Assembly (NCBI RefSeq): GCF_002869965.1 | Contig: NZ_PEBS01000007.1 | Span: 61,551-125,550 of the forward strand | DNA: 64,000 nt | From: Janthinobacterium sp. ROICE36 | GTDB taxonomy: Bacteria; Pseudomonadota; Gammaproteobacteria; Burkholderiales; Burkholderiaceae_D | Reading direction: 5' to 3' | In this document: in pieces, positions 44,172 to 52,927 of the stretch | Layout of the letters: every line of letters starts with the position of its first letter | How positions within the stretch are numbered: position 1 is the first letter of the stretch | Program-made: the position numbers and the translations under genes | The notes under the pieces: model-generated | Database searches by the model: none | The model's input: only the letters and a program-made list of their open reading frames with translations | What the model was told of the DNA's origin: nothing

Positions 44172-44715
44172 TTAGCATTGGCATGCCCGGCCATGTTGCG
44201 TTTCCGGCATGGCCGGCTGGCCGGGCGGCGGCGTCTGTGCCGTGAAGGCGCTGACGGCATCGATGGCGTGCGCCAGCGCCTGTTCCAGTGTGTCGAGGGC
44301 TGCTGCGGCATCGTCGCCGGCGTGCAGCAGCTGTTCGGCTTGCTGGGCCGCCTGCAGGGTGGCGGGCAGGGCCAGGCTGCCAGCCACGCCGGCCAGCTTG
44401 TGCGCCAGCGCGGCGGCGTCGCTGCGCGCATTGGCCGCCAGCAGCGCACGCATGGCGCCGACCGTGTTGCGGTAGGTGTCGCGAAAGCGCGACAGGTGCT
44501 GACGGCAGGGCGCTTCATCGCGCCATTGCGCCATCCCCAGCGCCAGGTCGATCACGGGCGCCGCACCGTTCGGCGGCACGTCGAATGGTTTGCTGATGAA
44601 ATCAACAGCTCGACCGTGCCTTGCGCGGTGAACTTGATGGCATTGCTGGTCAGGTTGAGCAGCACCTGTTCCAGCCGCAGCGCGTCGCCCAGCACCCGGT
44701 CCACTCCTTCGGGCC
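44172..44715 (-). pseudogene. Remnant of a hybrid histidine kinase (HATPase fragment + REC end + Hpt)
   Basis: Read leftwards, 44715-44592 gives a kinase ATPase fragment ([20 protein letters not shown], then FTAQGTVEL). Then the frame changes and the end of a receiver domain appears ([11 protein letters not shown]), followed by an Hpt domain with the phospho-His motif LAHKLAGVAGSLALPAT, stopping at 44172. At least 200 residues between the N-box and the receiver C-terminus are missing, and everything before the ATPase fragment is cut off at about 44715 where foreign DNA begins. A GTG at 44579 could still start an isolated Hpt protein of 135 residues. Confidence 0.75.
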
Positions 44716-44925
44716 GTGATGTGCGCCGAAGCGGTTGCGTGGCGCTGTCATCGATCGATGATCGGCGACGCGCTTCTTGTTCGCGGCATTCGCGTTGAAG
44801 ACATTATTGGGGCGAAGGGGCGCAAGCCACACGTTCTGACTGCGTTCGCCCACGTTGAGGGAACGCAAGTCACCTATCCGCCGCCATCCCCAGCGGATGC
44901 CGTCGCCTTGCAAGCCGAACCTTAG
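44716..44925 (+). other. Possible C-terminal fragment of an unknown gene at the island edge
   Basis: A 69-codon frame whose later part looks protein-like (RKPHVLTAFAHVEGTQVTYP, then PPSPADAVALQAEP) and ends 13 bp before the DUF2945 start. The first codons coincide with the junction to the kinase remnant, so this may be the tail of a gene truncated when the island arrived. No family recognised. Confidence 0.25.
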
Positions 44926-44938
44926 TCGGAGACGCAGC

Positions 44939-45154
44939 ATGAATCATAAAGTCAAGATCGGCGATCACGTGAGCTGGGCCTCCGAGGCTGGGCACATCTC
45001 CGGCATGATCACCAAGGTGCACACAAAAAACGTCGATTACAAGGGATAGACGCATCACGCCACAGTGGACGATCCACAGTACGAAATCAAGAGCGATAAG
45101 ACTGACCACATTGCGATGTACAAAGGAACGGCGCTGAAACAAGAAGAGGACTAA
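44939..45154 (+). pseudogene. DUF2945 (hypervirulence-associated Tudor-like) protein with in-frame TAG
   Basis: ATG 44939 after GGAGACGCAGC. The reading MNHKVKIGDHVSWASEAGHI, SGMITKVHTKNVDYKG is stopped by TAG at 45047-45049 and goes on in the same frame as THHATVDDPQYEIKSDKTDH and IAMYKGTALKQEED to the TAA at 45152. The whole is a normal 71-codon DUF2945 protein with one aromatic or His codon (usually Y/H at this place) turned into a stop. Confidence 0.7.
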
Positions 45155-45187
45155 GATCAATTGTTTACGCTGTCCAGGAGCGAACTG

Positions 45188-45574
45188 ATGAGCGTCAGAA
45201 TCAAAGCCGGCAATGTCAAACTGAAACGCGCATACGAGCCTGCGGCGCACGATGACGGGACGCGCGTATTGATCGATCGATTATGGCCGCGTGGCGTGAG
45301 GAAAGTAGACGCGACACTGGATCATTGGGCGAAAGACCTCGCGCCCAGCACCGCGTTAAGGAAGTGGTTCGGACACGATCCCGCGCGCTGGCCAGAGTTT
45401 CGGCTTCGTTATGCCGAGGAATTACGCCAGCACGGCGAACAGCTCAAGCAATTGCGCACGCTGGCGCGCACGAACCCGATCACACTGGTCTATTCCGCCC
45501 ATGACGAAGTGCATAACGACGCCGTCGCGCTGAGAGATTTTCTCTTGGGCCGGAAGACGCACGTAGGGCACTAA
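45188..45574 (+). CDS. DUF488 family protein
   Basis: 128 residues from ATG 45188 (CAGGAGCGAACTG upstream). VLIDRLWPRGVRKVDATLDH, WAKDLAPSTALRKWFGHDP and ITLVYSAHDEVHNDAVALRD are the typical DUF488 blocks. Function unknown; members often sit among general stress or redox genes. The uracil-DNA glycosylase gene starts 14 bp later. Base composition in this part looks lower in GC than in the nar locus. Confidence 0.82.
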   Translation: MSVRIKAGNVKLKRAYEPAAHDDGTRVLIDRLWPRGVRKVDATLDHWAKDLAPSTALRKWFGHDPARWPEFRLRYAEELRQHGEQLKQLRTLARTNPITLVYSAHDEVHNDAVALRDFLLGRKTHVGH

Positions 45575-45588
45575 GGTGCGAAAACAAT

Positions 45589-46212
45589 ATGCGTAACGTG
45601 GAATATCCCACCCTTGGCGGATTGTTGACGGAGGTGCGCCACTGCCGGGCCTGCGCGCCGCATTTGCCGCTTGGCCCGCGTCCAGTGCTGCAAGTGGGGG
45701 GTGCGGCGCGCATCCTCATCGTCGGTCAGGCTCCCGGCGCGCGCGCGCATGCGTCGGGGATACCGTGGGACGATCCGAGTGGGGAGCGGCTGCGCACGTG
45801 GATGGGGATCGACGCGGCCAGGTTTTATGACGCGTCGCAAATCGCGATCATCCCAATGGGATATTGCTATCCGGGACGGGGCAAGGGCGGCGACTTGCCC
45901 CCACGCCGCGAATGCGCGAGCTTGTGGCTTGATCATTTGCTGACCAAACTGCCGCAGATTGAAATAACGCTCTTAGTCGGTCTGCACGCACAACGGCACT
46001 TTCTGGGCAAACGGCGCAAGCCGTCATTGACCGAAACCGTCAAGGCGTGGCGCGAGTTTGCGCCTGAATATCTTCCGTTGCCGCATCCTTCGGCGCGCAA
46101 CACGTCATGGTTCCAGCGTAACCCTTGGTTTGAACATGCGCTATTGCCCGTGTTGCGCGAAAGGATCGGGTCGTTTTCCGATCACGTGAAATCACCACGG
46201 AGCAAGAAATGA
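45589..46212 (+). CDS. Uracil-DNA glycosylase family protein
   Basis: 207 residues. The two active-site motifs are ILIVGQAPGARAHASGIPWD (GQAPG, motif 1) and LPLPHPSARNTSW (HPSARN, motif 2). The four-cysteine iron-sulfur pattern of family 4/5 enzymes is not complete, although CRAC is present near residue 18. It would remove uracil or other deaminated bases from DNA. The last four bases overlap the sdhC start (ATGA), so the two are co-translated, which is an unusual pairing. Confidence 0.75.
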   Translation: MRNVEYPTLGGLLTEVRHCRACAPHLPLGPRPVLQVGGAARILIVGQAPGARAHASGIPWDDPSGERLRTWMGIDAARFYDASQIAIIPMGYCYPGRGKGGDLPPRRECASLWLDHLLTKLPQIEITLLVGLHAQRHFLGKRRKPSLTETVKAWREFAPEYLPLPHPSARNTSWFQRNPWFEHALLPVLRERIGSFSDHVKSPRSKK

Positions 46213-46577
46213 GAAAAGCTGTATTTTTCAACCTGACGCAGATTCAAATGCCGGTTGGCGCCGTGACGTCAATCACCCATCGGATCACCGGCATGTTGCT
46301 GGCGATCGGCATCCCGTTCTGCGCCTATCTGCTCGATCAATCGCTGCGAGACCCAAAATCCTACGTAGGGGTAACGCAGCTGTTTGCACATCCGGCTTTC
46401 AAGGTGGCTGCACTTGCCTTTATCTGGGCACTGGCACACCATCTATTCGCCGGCGTGCGCCATCTCTTGAGCGACATCGATATTGGTTCCCGTTTACCTG
46501 CCGCGCGGCGTAGCGCCTGGAGCGTCAATCTTGGCGGGGTCGCCGTGGCGCTGCTGGCTGCTGGAGCATTGTTTTGA
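46209..46577 (+). CDS. sdhC: Succinate dehydrogenase cytochrome b subunit SdhC
   Basis: 122 residues with three membrane segments. FFNLTQIQMPVGAVTSITHR and ITGMLLAIGIPFCAYLL hold the Ser/Arg quinone-site residues, and HHLFAGVRHLLSDIDIG supplies the heme-ligand His. This is the normal SdhC pattern. It would anchor succinate dehydrogenase in the inner membrane and bind quinone with SdhD. The stop overlaps the likely TTG start of sdhD. Confidence 0.85.
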   Translation: MRKAVFFNLTQIQMPVGAVTSITHRITGMLLAIGIPFCAYLLDQSLRDPKSYVGVTQLFAHPAFKVAALAFIWALAHHLFAGVRHLLSDIDIGSRLPAARRSAWSVNLGGVAVALLAAGALF

Positions 46578-46912
46578 GACGGGCCGTTTCCGGCCTGCGT
46601 GCTTGGCTGGTGCAGCGCGTGAGCGCAGTCTACATGCTGCTGTTCCTCGTGTTCGTGCTTGCGTATTTTCTGCTTGACCTGCCCAGATCGTATCTGGCCT
46701 GGCATACCTGGATAGCGCACCCCGTGGTCAGCAGCGCCGCATTCGTTTTCTTCGCTGCGTTGCTGGCGCACATGTGGGTTGGCCTGCGCGATGTCATCCT
46801 CGACTACGTTAAACCGCTCGCCGTTCGTGTTGGAGCACTGGCGTTGCTGGCTCTCGGCCTGATCGGGCTTGGCGCATGGGTGATTCGCATTTTGTGGCGC
46901 GCGCATGGCTGA
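46574..46912 (+). CDS. sdhD: Succinate dehydrogenase membrane anchor SdhD
   Basis: 112 residues from a TTG overlapping the sdhC stop. Three membrane segments; LRAWLVQRVSAVYMLLFLVF and FFAALLAHMWVGLRDVILDY (His and Asp-Tyr near the quinone site) match SdhD. In normal operons sdhA follows here. Instead sdhB begins 36 bp later, so the flavoprotein gene has been lost from this copy. Confidence 0.82.
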   Translation: MRRAVSGLRAWLVQRVSAVYMLLFLVFVLAYFLLDLPRSYLAWHTWIAHPVVSSAAFVFFAALLAHMWVGLRDVILDYVKPLAVRVGALALLALGLIGLGAWVIRILWRAHG

Positions 46913-46948
46913 CGCGTCCTTCAACTACGCAAGAAATTGGGAGACACA

Positions 46949-47644
46949 ATGAAATTTTCAATTTTTCGCTTCCATCCGGAACAAGATAAAAAACCGTACA
47001 TGCAGGATTTCGAGATTGAATTGGAAGCCACCGACCGGATGCTGCTGGACGTTATTCTGCGTATAAAGATGCAAGATGATTCGCTGACCATCAGGAAATC
47101 ATGCCGCGAAGGCGTGTGCGGTTCTGACGCGATGAATATCAATGGCCGCAACGGGCTGGCGTGCATCACCCGTGTATGGGATCTTAAGGAACCGGTGGTG
47201 TTGCGTCCCTTGCCGAGCTTTCCGGTGATCCGCGACCTGGTGGTGGACATGACACAGTTCTTCAAACATTATCACTCCATCAAGCCTTATCTCATCAACG
47301 ATGAACCTGCTCCGGAAAAAGAGCGCCTGCAGTCGCCGCAGGAACGCGATAAGCTCGACGGTCTTTATGAATGCATCTTGTGCGGATGCTGTACCAGTCA
47401 ATGTCCGTCATCATGGTGGAACCCGGACAAATTCGTCGGGCCAGCCGGACTGCTGCAGGCCGAACGCTTCATCGTTGACAGTCGGGATCGGGCCACGCAG
47501 GAACGTCTCGACGACTTGAACGATGTTTATCGGCTATTTCGCTGCCGTACGATCATGAACTGCACCGAAGTGTGTCCCAAGGGGCTCGCGCCATCACGGG
47601 CAATCGAGCAAATCCGCTTGATGATGGTCAAGAACTCGTTATGA
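46949..47644 (+). CDS. sdhB: Succinate dehydrogenase iron-sulfur subunit SdhB
   Basis: 231 residues from ATG 46949 (GGGAGACACA upstream). The 2Fe-2S region [21 protein letters not shown] and the 4Fe-4S/3Fe-4S region [36 protein letters not shown] are complete. It would pass electrons from SdhA to the quinone site. Since sdhA is absent from this cluster, it must either work with an SdhA made elsewhere in the genome or be a leftover. Confidence 0.88.
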   Translation: MKFSIFRFHPEQDKKPYMQDFEIELEATDRMLLDVILRIKMQDDSLTIRKSCREGVCGSDAMNINGRNGLACITRVWDLKEPVVLRPLPSFPVIRDLVVDMTQFFKHYHSIKPYLINDEPAPEKERLQSPQERDKLDGLYECILCGCCTSQCPSSWWNPDKFVGPAGLLQAERFIVDSRDRATQERLDDLNDVYRLFRCRTIMNCTEVCPKGLAPSRAIEQIRLMMVKNSL

Positions 47645-47696
47645 CGAACGCAACTGCAATGCGTGGCCACCGATGGGTGACATTGACAGAAATTGC

Positions 47697-47876
47697 ATGA
47701 CATTCGTGGTGACCGAAAGCAGCATTAAGTGCAAATGCACGCATTGCGTAGACGTTTGCCCAACTGATGCATTCCGCGAGGGGACCAATTTCCTGGCAAT
47801 CGAAGCGGCGGCCGAAACGTCAGGACGCGATGGTTTATCGCTACCGGAGAAACATTATGTCACAGCCCGAAAATAG
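47697..47876 (+). pseudogene. Truncated 7Fe-type ferredoxin (FdxA remnant)
   Basis: From ATG 47697: [35 protein letters not shown]. This is the first half of an FdxA ferredoxin, but the first cluster Cys is Ser (ESS instead of ENC), and after LAIE the sequence departs from the family, so the second cluster (CIDC..C..CP) is missing. The remaining frame runs into the DUF3330 leader. It is unlikely to bind its clusters. Confidence 0.65.
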
Positions 47877-48312
47877 ATTTCCGTTGGCAATTACTCCATG
47901 CGCACAATGCGGGAAAGAGCTGCCGCTGTCCGAAACACAGGTCGCCGAGGCCGTTGACGATGTCGTCTATTTCTGTGGGTTGCAATGCTATGCGAAGTGG
48001 CCAGCACAGGCGGAGATAACCGACCTCCCGCTTTCGAAGGCTGATGAAGCGACTGTAAATCTAACGCTGACTGAGGCCAGCGGGAATGTTGCAGCCAATG
48101 AACTGAAATCAAAACATTCGGCCGCAGCCCTGGATGTAGCGTTGACGCAATCATTTCCTGCCAGCGATCCAATACCGATCTATTTTTGTGCTGTTGCAAG
48201 CAACGCAAGTCAACATGCAACTGCGGTGACGACACCGAAGCCCAAACGCCGCGAAATCCCAAGCTCATTGGCGCACAACGCAATAAATGCCATTCAAGGA
48301 AATAGATCATGA
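47857..48312 (+). CDS. DUF3330-type cysteine-pair protein coupled to norB
   Basis: 151 residues from ATG 47857; the frame is open further upstream, but that part overlaps the ferredoxin remnant. [20 protein letters not shown] and [15 protein letters not shown] give a CxxC...CxxxC pattern of the DUF3330 zinc- or metal-binding type found near metal-resistance and transposon genes. The C-terminal half has [15 protein letters not shown], a short motif seen at the end of many small bacterial proteins. The stop overlaps the norB start by 4 bp (ATGA), so the pair is translationally coupled. Function unknown. Confidence 0.65.
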   Translation: MSQPENRFPLAITPCAQCGKELPLSETQVAEAVDDVVYFCGLQCYAKWPAQAEITDLPLSKADEATVNLTLTEASGNVAANELKSKHSAAALDVALTQSFPASDPIPIYFCAVASNASQHATAVTTPKPKRREIPSSLAHNAINAIQGNRS

Positions 48313-50621
48313 GTGACGCAGCACAACCGGTAACCGAAGATGATGGCCCGCTTTCGCCGTGGTGGATACGCGCCATATTGATCGTGATGGGGCTTGGCTT
48401 TGCCGGGCTGATCACGGTTACCATGCTGTCGTACAAGAATGCCCCGCCGATCCCGGTGCAGGTCGTCGATGAGCAGGGCAGCGCCGTATTCAGCGGTGAC
48501 GACATCAGCAACGGTCAGGCGATATTTCTCAGGTACGGCTTGATGGCCAATGGCAGCATCTGGGGCCATGGCGCCTATCTTGGTCCTGATTATTCGGCCG
48601 AGACTTTGCACCGCATGGGGCAGCACACGGTCGAGGCCATTGCGCAGCAACACTATGGGCAACCCTTCGCGGCGTTGCAGCGCTCGCAGCAAGCGGCGGT
48701 GCAAGGCGAAGCCATCTTGGACCTGAAAACCAATCGTTACGACCCGGCCACCGCGACGCTGCGCTTTACCGGCTCGCAGGCCGCAGCCTATCGGCAGCAA
48801 GTCGATTACTGGACCGCCTATTTTCGCGAACCGTCGCGCAACGGCGGCTTGAAGGCCAAGCTCATTTCCGATCCGACCGAGCTGCGTCAATTCGCCGCCT
48901 TCGTCATGTGGGCGGCCTGGGCATCGGTGGCCGAGCGTCCCGGCCAGACCTATTCGTATACCAACAATTTTCCGTACGATCCGAGCGTCGGCAACCTGCC
49001 CACGTCCAGCGCGCTGATGTGGAGTGCGTTAAGCCTGATGGTTTTGCTAGCTGGCATTGCTACGGTGCTGCTGGCATTCGGGAAATTCGATTACCTCGGC
49101 TGGATCACGCGCGGCCATCACGTCCATCCGCAACTGGTCCCTGGTCAATCGAGCCCGGGCCAGAACGCGCTGGTGAAATTTTTCGTTGTTGTTGCGCTGT
49201 TATTGCTGGCGCAATCGCTCGTCGGTGGCGCCGTGGCGCACTATCGCGCCGACCCGGGCAGCTTCTATGGTTTCCAGCTGGAGCGCATCTTTCCGAGCAA
49301 CCTGGTGCGCACCTGGCATTTGCAGATGGCGATCTTCTGGATAGCCACCGCCTATGTCGCGGCCGCCCTGTTTCTTGGCCGTTCGCTGCGAACCGATGAG
49401 CCGCGCTGGCTGGCCGGCTGGACCCATGTGCTGTTCGTGGCGTTCGCGCTGGTGATCGGCGGCAGCCTGCTTGGCGAGTGGCTGGGTATCTCGCAACTGC
49501 TCGGCCGCTGGTGGTTTTGGCTGGGCAACCAGGGTTGGGAGTATCTGGAGCTGGGCCGCTTGTGGCAGTACCTGCTGGTTGCCGGTTTGTTCGTGTGGTT
49601 TGCGATGCTGTGGCTGCTGGTGCGGCCGCGCACGCTGGAACAGCCGTCAGTCAGGCCAATCGTCCGGATGTTCCTGATTGCTGCGCTGGCAATCCCGGTA
49701 TTCTATGTTCCTGCGCTGTTCTTTGGCGCGAAGACCAATTTTACGGTGGTCGATACATGGCGCTTCTGGATCATCCATTTGTGGGTGGAAGGATTTTTCG
49801 AGTTTTTCGCCACGACCGTGGTGGCGCTGACGTTCTATCAACTTGGTCTGACGCGACGCAATGTCGCGCTGCGGGTGATCTATCTGGACGCCATACTCTA
49901 CTTTCTCGGCGGCTTGATGGGCACAGGCCACCACTGGTATTTCACCGGGCAAACCGACGTCAACATGGCGCTCTCCGCGCTGTTCTCGGCGATCGAAGTG
50001 GTGCCGCTGACGTTGCTGACCCTGGATGCATGGGACTTCATCCGCACGACGCGCGGCGATTGCGACGTCTGCGGCAAGGCGATCGCGATCCCGCACAAGT
50101 GGACGTTCTATTTTCTGATGGCAGTGGGTTTCTGGAATTTCGTCGGTGCCGGCATGTTCGGCTTCCTTATCAATCTGCCGATCGTCAGCTATTACGAAGT
50201 CGGCACCCAGCTGACGCCGAACCATGGCCACGCCGCGATGATGGGGGTATTTGGCATGCTGGCGATCGCGCTAATGGTGTTCGTGCTGCGCCAGACCAGC
50301 GACGATACGCGCTGGTCTGGTATTGAGAAATACATCAAAGTCGCCTTCTGGGGCACAAACGTCGGACTGGCGATGATGGTGACGATGAGCTTGTTCCCGA
50401 GCGGAGTGCTGCAAATTTGGGACGTGGTCCAGCACGGGTACTGGCACGCGCGCAGCCTTGATTATATCGGTAGCGAGAGATCACGCCTGCTCGAATGGCT
50501 GCGGCTGCCCGGAGACCTGGTGTTCATCCTGTTCGGCGCGGTGCCGTTGGTGATCGCGACGTTCAAGGGTTATCTCGGAGTGCGCGCAGCGGCACGGGGT
50601 AAGACTGCGCACTCCGGCTGA
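48309..50621 (+). CDS. norB: Quinol-dependent nitric oxide reductase (qNOR, NorB/NorZ)
   Basis: 770 residues, the length of the fused quinol enzyme. An N-terminal membrane segment (ILIVMGLGFAGLITVTML) is followed by a periplasmic cytochrome-c-like domain lacking CxxCH (GQAIFLRYGLMANGSIWGHG), then about twelve helices. The heme and FeB histidines are in VRTWHLQMAIFWIATAY, WIIHLWVEGFFEFFATTVVA, GTGHHWYFTGQTD and NHGHAAMMGVFGMLAI. It reduces two NO to N2O using quinol. No NsrR- or FNR-type site is seen just upstream. It lies on the foreign island but complements the nar locus. Confidence 0.92.
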   Translation: MSDAAQPVTEDDGPLSPWWIRAILIVMGLGFAGLITVTMLSYKNAPPIPVQVVDEQGSAVFSGDDISNGQAIFLRYGLMANGSIWGHGAYLGPDYSAETLHRMGQHTVEAIAQQHYGQPFAALQRSQQAAVQGEAILDLKTNRYDPATATLRFTGSQAAAYRQQVDYWTAYFREPSRNGGLKAKLISDPTELRQFAAFVMWAAWASVAERPGQTYSYTNNFPYDPSVGNLPTSSALMWSALSLMVLLAGIATVLLAFGKFDYLGWITRGHHVHPQLVPGQSSPGQNALVKFFVVVALLLLAQSLVGGAVAHYRADPGSFYGFQLERIFPSNLVRTWHLQMAIFWIATAYVAAALFLGRSLRTDEPRWLAGWTHVLFVAFALVIGGSLLGEWLGISQLLGRWWFWLGNQGWEYLELGRLWQYLLVAGLFVWFAMLWLLVRPRTLEQPSVRPIVRMFLIAALAIPVFYVPALFFGAKTNFTVVDTWRFWIIHLWVEGFFEFFATTVVALTFYQLGLTRRNVALRVIYLDAILYFLGGLMGTGHHWYFTGQTDVNMALSALFSAIEVVPLTLLTLDAWDFIRTTRGDCDVCGKAIAIPHKWTFYFLMAVGFWNFVGAGMFGFLINLPIVSYYEVGTQLTPNHGHAAMMGVFGMLAIALMVFVLRQTSDDTRWSGIEKYIKVAFWGTNVGLAMMVTMSLFPSGVLQIWDVVQHGYWHARSLDYIGSERSRLLEWLRLPGDLVFILFGAVPLVIATFKGYLGVRAAARGKTAHSG

Positions 50622-50904
50622 AGGCGACTGGTAAGCAATTTTTGTAGTGACCTGAATTTGAAGCGGCCAGTCCAGCATTCCAGCGGATTCTCGGCCAGGA
50701 ATAATTGCCGCTGAAGGCCCCTTCAAATCAGCATTCGCTGTAAATTAAGCTACATTTATCCGGGTCGACCGGCGACCTGCATGTCATTTACGCCATTGTA
50801 ATGGCTTTACCTCTTTGATTTTCAGTATGGCATTGACAATATTGCAATTGGCCGAATGCCGGAAAAGCCGTACCGTTGCAGCTTATTCCGTCATTACCGC
50901 AGCC
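50622..50904. other. Intergenic, no gene seen
   Basis: AT-richer than its surroundings, between the convergent norB and CLC-remnant genes. There is no convincing terminator hairpin with a U-run and no coding potential I can support. Confidence 0.5.
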
Positions 50905-51665
50905 TTATTTCTTGTTGGATTTTGTTGTTGAGAATCGCGAAATGGAGAAAAAAGAGTAACGCCGTATGGTCTGGCGCTCATGCTCTTCATCGTGTATGGC
51001 TAGGGTTGCCTTAATTAAATCGCTGCGGCTGACCAGTCCAACTACCTTACGTGAGCCGGGGTCCACCACCACCGGTGCGCGCTCGAGTTCATGCACCGCG
51101 AGCCGGGTGGCAACCGAACGGCATGTTTCGTCGGCCAGTGCAACGATGGGGACGTTCACTCCAAATAGTTCGCTGACGTATATTTTGTCGGCGACTGCTG
51201 CGATCAGCTCCGTACGGTCAAGCATGCCGACAAGTACGCCTTCACGTGTTACGGGAAAAGCCCGGTGTAGCTGCGCGCTGCCGAAATGCGACTCCAAGAC
51301 GTCGATGATGTGGTCACTGGCCGCGATGCAGGTCGGGTTGGCCGTCATCACTTCCGCTACGCTGTGGCGCTCAAGCGGATCGATGCCGTACTCGCGGTAG
51401 ATATGATAGCCACGACGCACAATCTTTTCGGTCAGGATGGAGCGATGCATGGTCAATACGGTAAAATCGTAGGCCACGACCGATGCTGTCAACACCGGGA
51501 GCAGCGCATTGGTGTCGTGCGTCAGTTCGAACGCGAATACCACCGCCATGATGGGTGCGCGCATCATCGCGCCCAACGTGGCGGCCATGAAGATCAGGAC
51601 TTTGACCTGGAACGAAGCGAGCGAGCCAGTAAAATGGATGCCGACGACGATTTGAATCCCACGAG
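50905..51665 (-). pseudogene. C-terminal part of a CLC chloride channel with CBS pair
   Basis: The frame runs from the edge of the IS1182 remnant (about 51665) to 50905. It starts inside the channel domain (FMAATLGAMMRAPIMAVVFA, FELTHDTNALLPVLTASVVA) and continues with two CBS domains (VAEVMTANPTCIAASDHIID, FPVTREGVLVGMLDRTELIA; RAPVVVDPGSRKVVGLVSRS). The N-terminal pore helices with the GSGIP and GREGP motifs are missing, so no channel can form. The IS1182 remnant abuts the break and probably caused it. A start at ATG 51588 could still give a soluble CBS-like protein. Confidence 0.8.
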
Positions 51666-51671
51666 GCCCGG

Positions 51672-52006
51672 ATGAGCAGATTTATCCCCGTAGACCGACA
51701 GACCAGCTACTTGTTTCCGCCATCGGTGGAAGACTGGCTGCCGGAGAACCACTTGGCGCGCTTCATCGTGGAGGTGATCGAGCGCTTGGATCTTTCTGAA
51801 CCATGGCGCACCGGCTGAAAACCGAGACCGGCCGCGCTGACTATGCGTTGCGAGAGCAAACAGTCGAGCCGGTCTTTGGCATCATCAAACATGTGATGAA
51901 ATTGCGCCAGTTTCTGGTGCGCGGAAAGCGGAAGGTCGCCAACGAGTGGGCACTGGTAGCCCTTGCATGGAATCTGAAGCGCATGAATGTACTGAATATG
52001 GCCTGA
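51672..52006 (+). mobile_element. IS1182-family transposase remnant with internal deletion
   Basis: From ATG 51672: MSRFIPVDRQTSYLFPPSVE and DWLPENHLARFIVEVIERLD, the standard N-terminus of IS1182 transposases, ending early at TGA 51816-51818. In another frame from 51803 the C-terminal end is read: YALREQTVEPVFGIIKHVMK and WALVALAWNLKRMNVLNMA. About 300 residues including most of the DDE core are gone. The likely right end of the element is near 52164, just before the regulator stop codon at 52165. The 52007-52164 stretch is presumed IS end DNA. Confidence 0.8.
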
Positions 52007-52164
52007 TCGGCTAAAAAAAACCTGGAATCGAGCGCGAAACGGTGTGCCAGAAAGCCACTGGACGCTTTACAGCGTCGTGCGTGGCCCGATCACGGAAATA
52101 AGTTGGCGAAATCCAGCTGGACACGACCGGGCAGTTATCATCGAGCTTTAAGTCCGACAGACTG

Positions 52165-52791
52165 CTAGGCGGCCAGGCTGTTGCGCCGCGCATGGCCGGC
52201 GCAGCAGGCGCGCAGATAGCCACGCAACTCGTCGTAATTGACGGGCTTGGCAAAGAACACCACGCCGGGCGGCACGCCACCGCGTTTTTCCAGTTCCTCC
52301 GGCGTCAGGCTCGACAGCATGGCGATATGCATGTCCGCCAGCAGCGGGTCGGCCAGGATGGTGCGGATCACTTCGTAGCCGTCGATGCCTTCCATGATGA
52401 TGTCGGCCAGCAGGATGTCGGGCTGGTCGCGGGCGATTTCCATCAGCGCCTGGTAGCCGTTCTCGCAAAAGCGCAAGCTTGCCTGCAAGCCCCATGAACC
52501 GATCTGCTTTTCATACAGCGCGCGTTCGATCGGATTGTCTTCGATCACCAGGATGGATGGCGGGCGGCCCGCTGGTGCGGGGCGGTTGGCCCGTGCCGCG
52601 CGCTGGCCCTGGCCCGGCTGGCCGGGATTGCCCTTGTAGGCTTCGACGGCCGCGAGGGGAATGCGCCGGTGGCCGCCCTTGGTCTTCCAGGCTTCGATAA
52701 CGCCGGCCTCGACCAATTGCTGCACCGATGTGACCGAGATGCCGAGGATTTCGGCGGCCTTTTGGGTAGTGCATACGTCTGCAGTGTGCAT
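52165..52791 (-). CDS. Response regulator with N-terminal excisionase-like HTH
   Basis: 208 residues. Residues about 6-52 form a MerR/excisionase-type DNA-binding domain (TTQKAAEILGISVTSVQQLV, EAWKTKGGHRRIPLAAVEAY); a Gly/Pro/Arg linker follows; residues about 80-200 are a receiver domain (ILVIEDNPIERALYEKQI, phospho-Asp in PDILLADIIMEGIDGYEVI, Lys in VVFFAKPVNYDELRGYL). The order HTH first, receiver second is the reverse of ordinary regulators. It is the last gene of a broken signalling set with Hpt and HDOD proteins, and its stop codon sits at the edge of the foreign island. Confidence 0.8.
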   Translation of the reverse strand: MHTADVCTTQKAAEILGISVTSVQQLVEAGVIEAWKTKGGHRRIPLAAVEAYKGNPGQPGQGQRAARANRPAPAGRPPSILVIEDNPIERALYEKQIGSWGLQASLRFCENGYQALMEIARDQPDILLADIIMEGIDGYEVIRTILADPLLADMHIAMLSSLTPEELEKRGGVPPGVVFFAKPVNYDELRGYLRACCAGHARRNSLAA

Positions 52792-52927
52792 GATGGGCTT
52801 TATGGTCGAGGATGAAGTTGAATGGAATGATACGCAATCACGCTCAAAAAATCAATTTCAACAAATTAGATGAATTCACTAAAAACCTGCCGTGCGGCGG
52901 GCCGGACTCTGCTGTGCGTGCGGTCAG

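Noticed and set aside
46949..47644. Assignment of the iron-sulfur subunit as fumarate reductase FrdB
   Set aside because: The companion anchor proteins have SdhC/SdhD-type motifs, and the Cys pattern fits SdhB of aerobic betaproteobacteria better.
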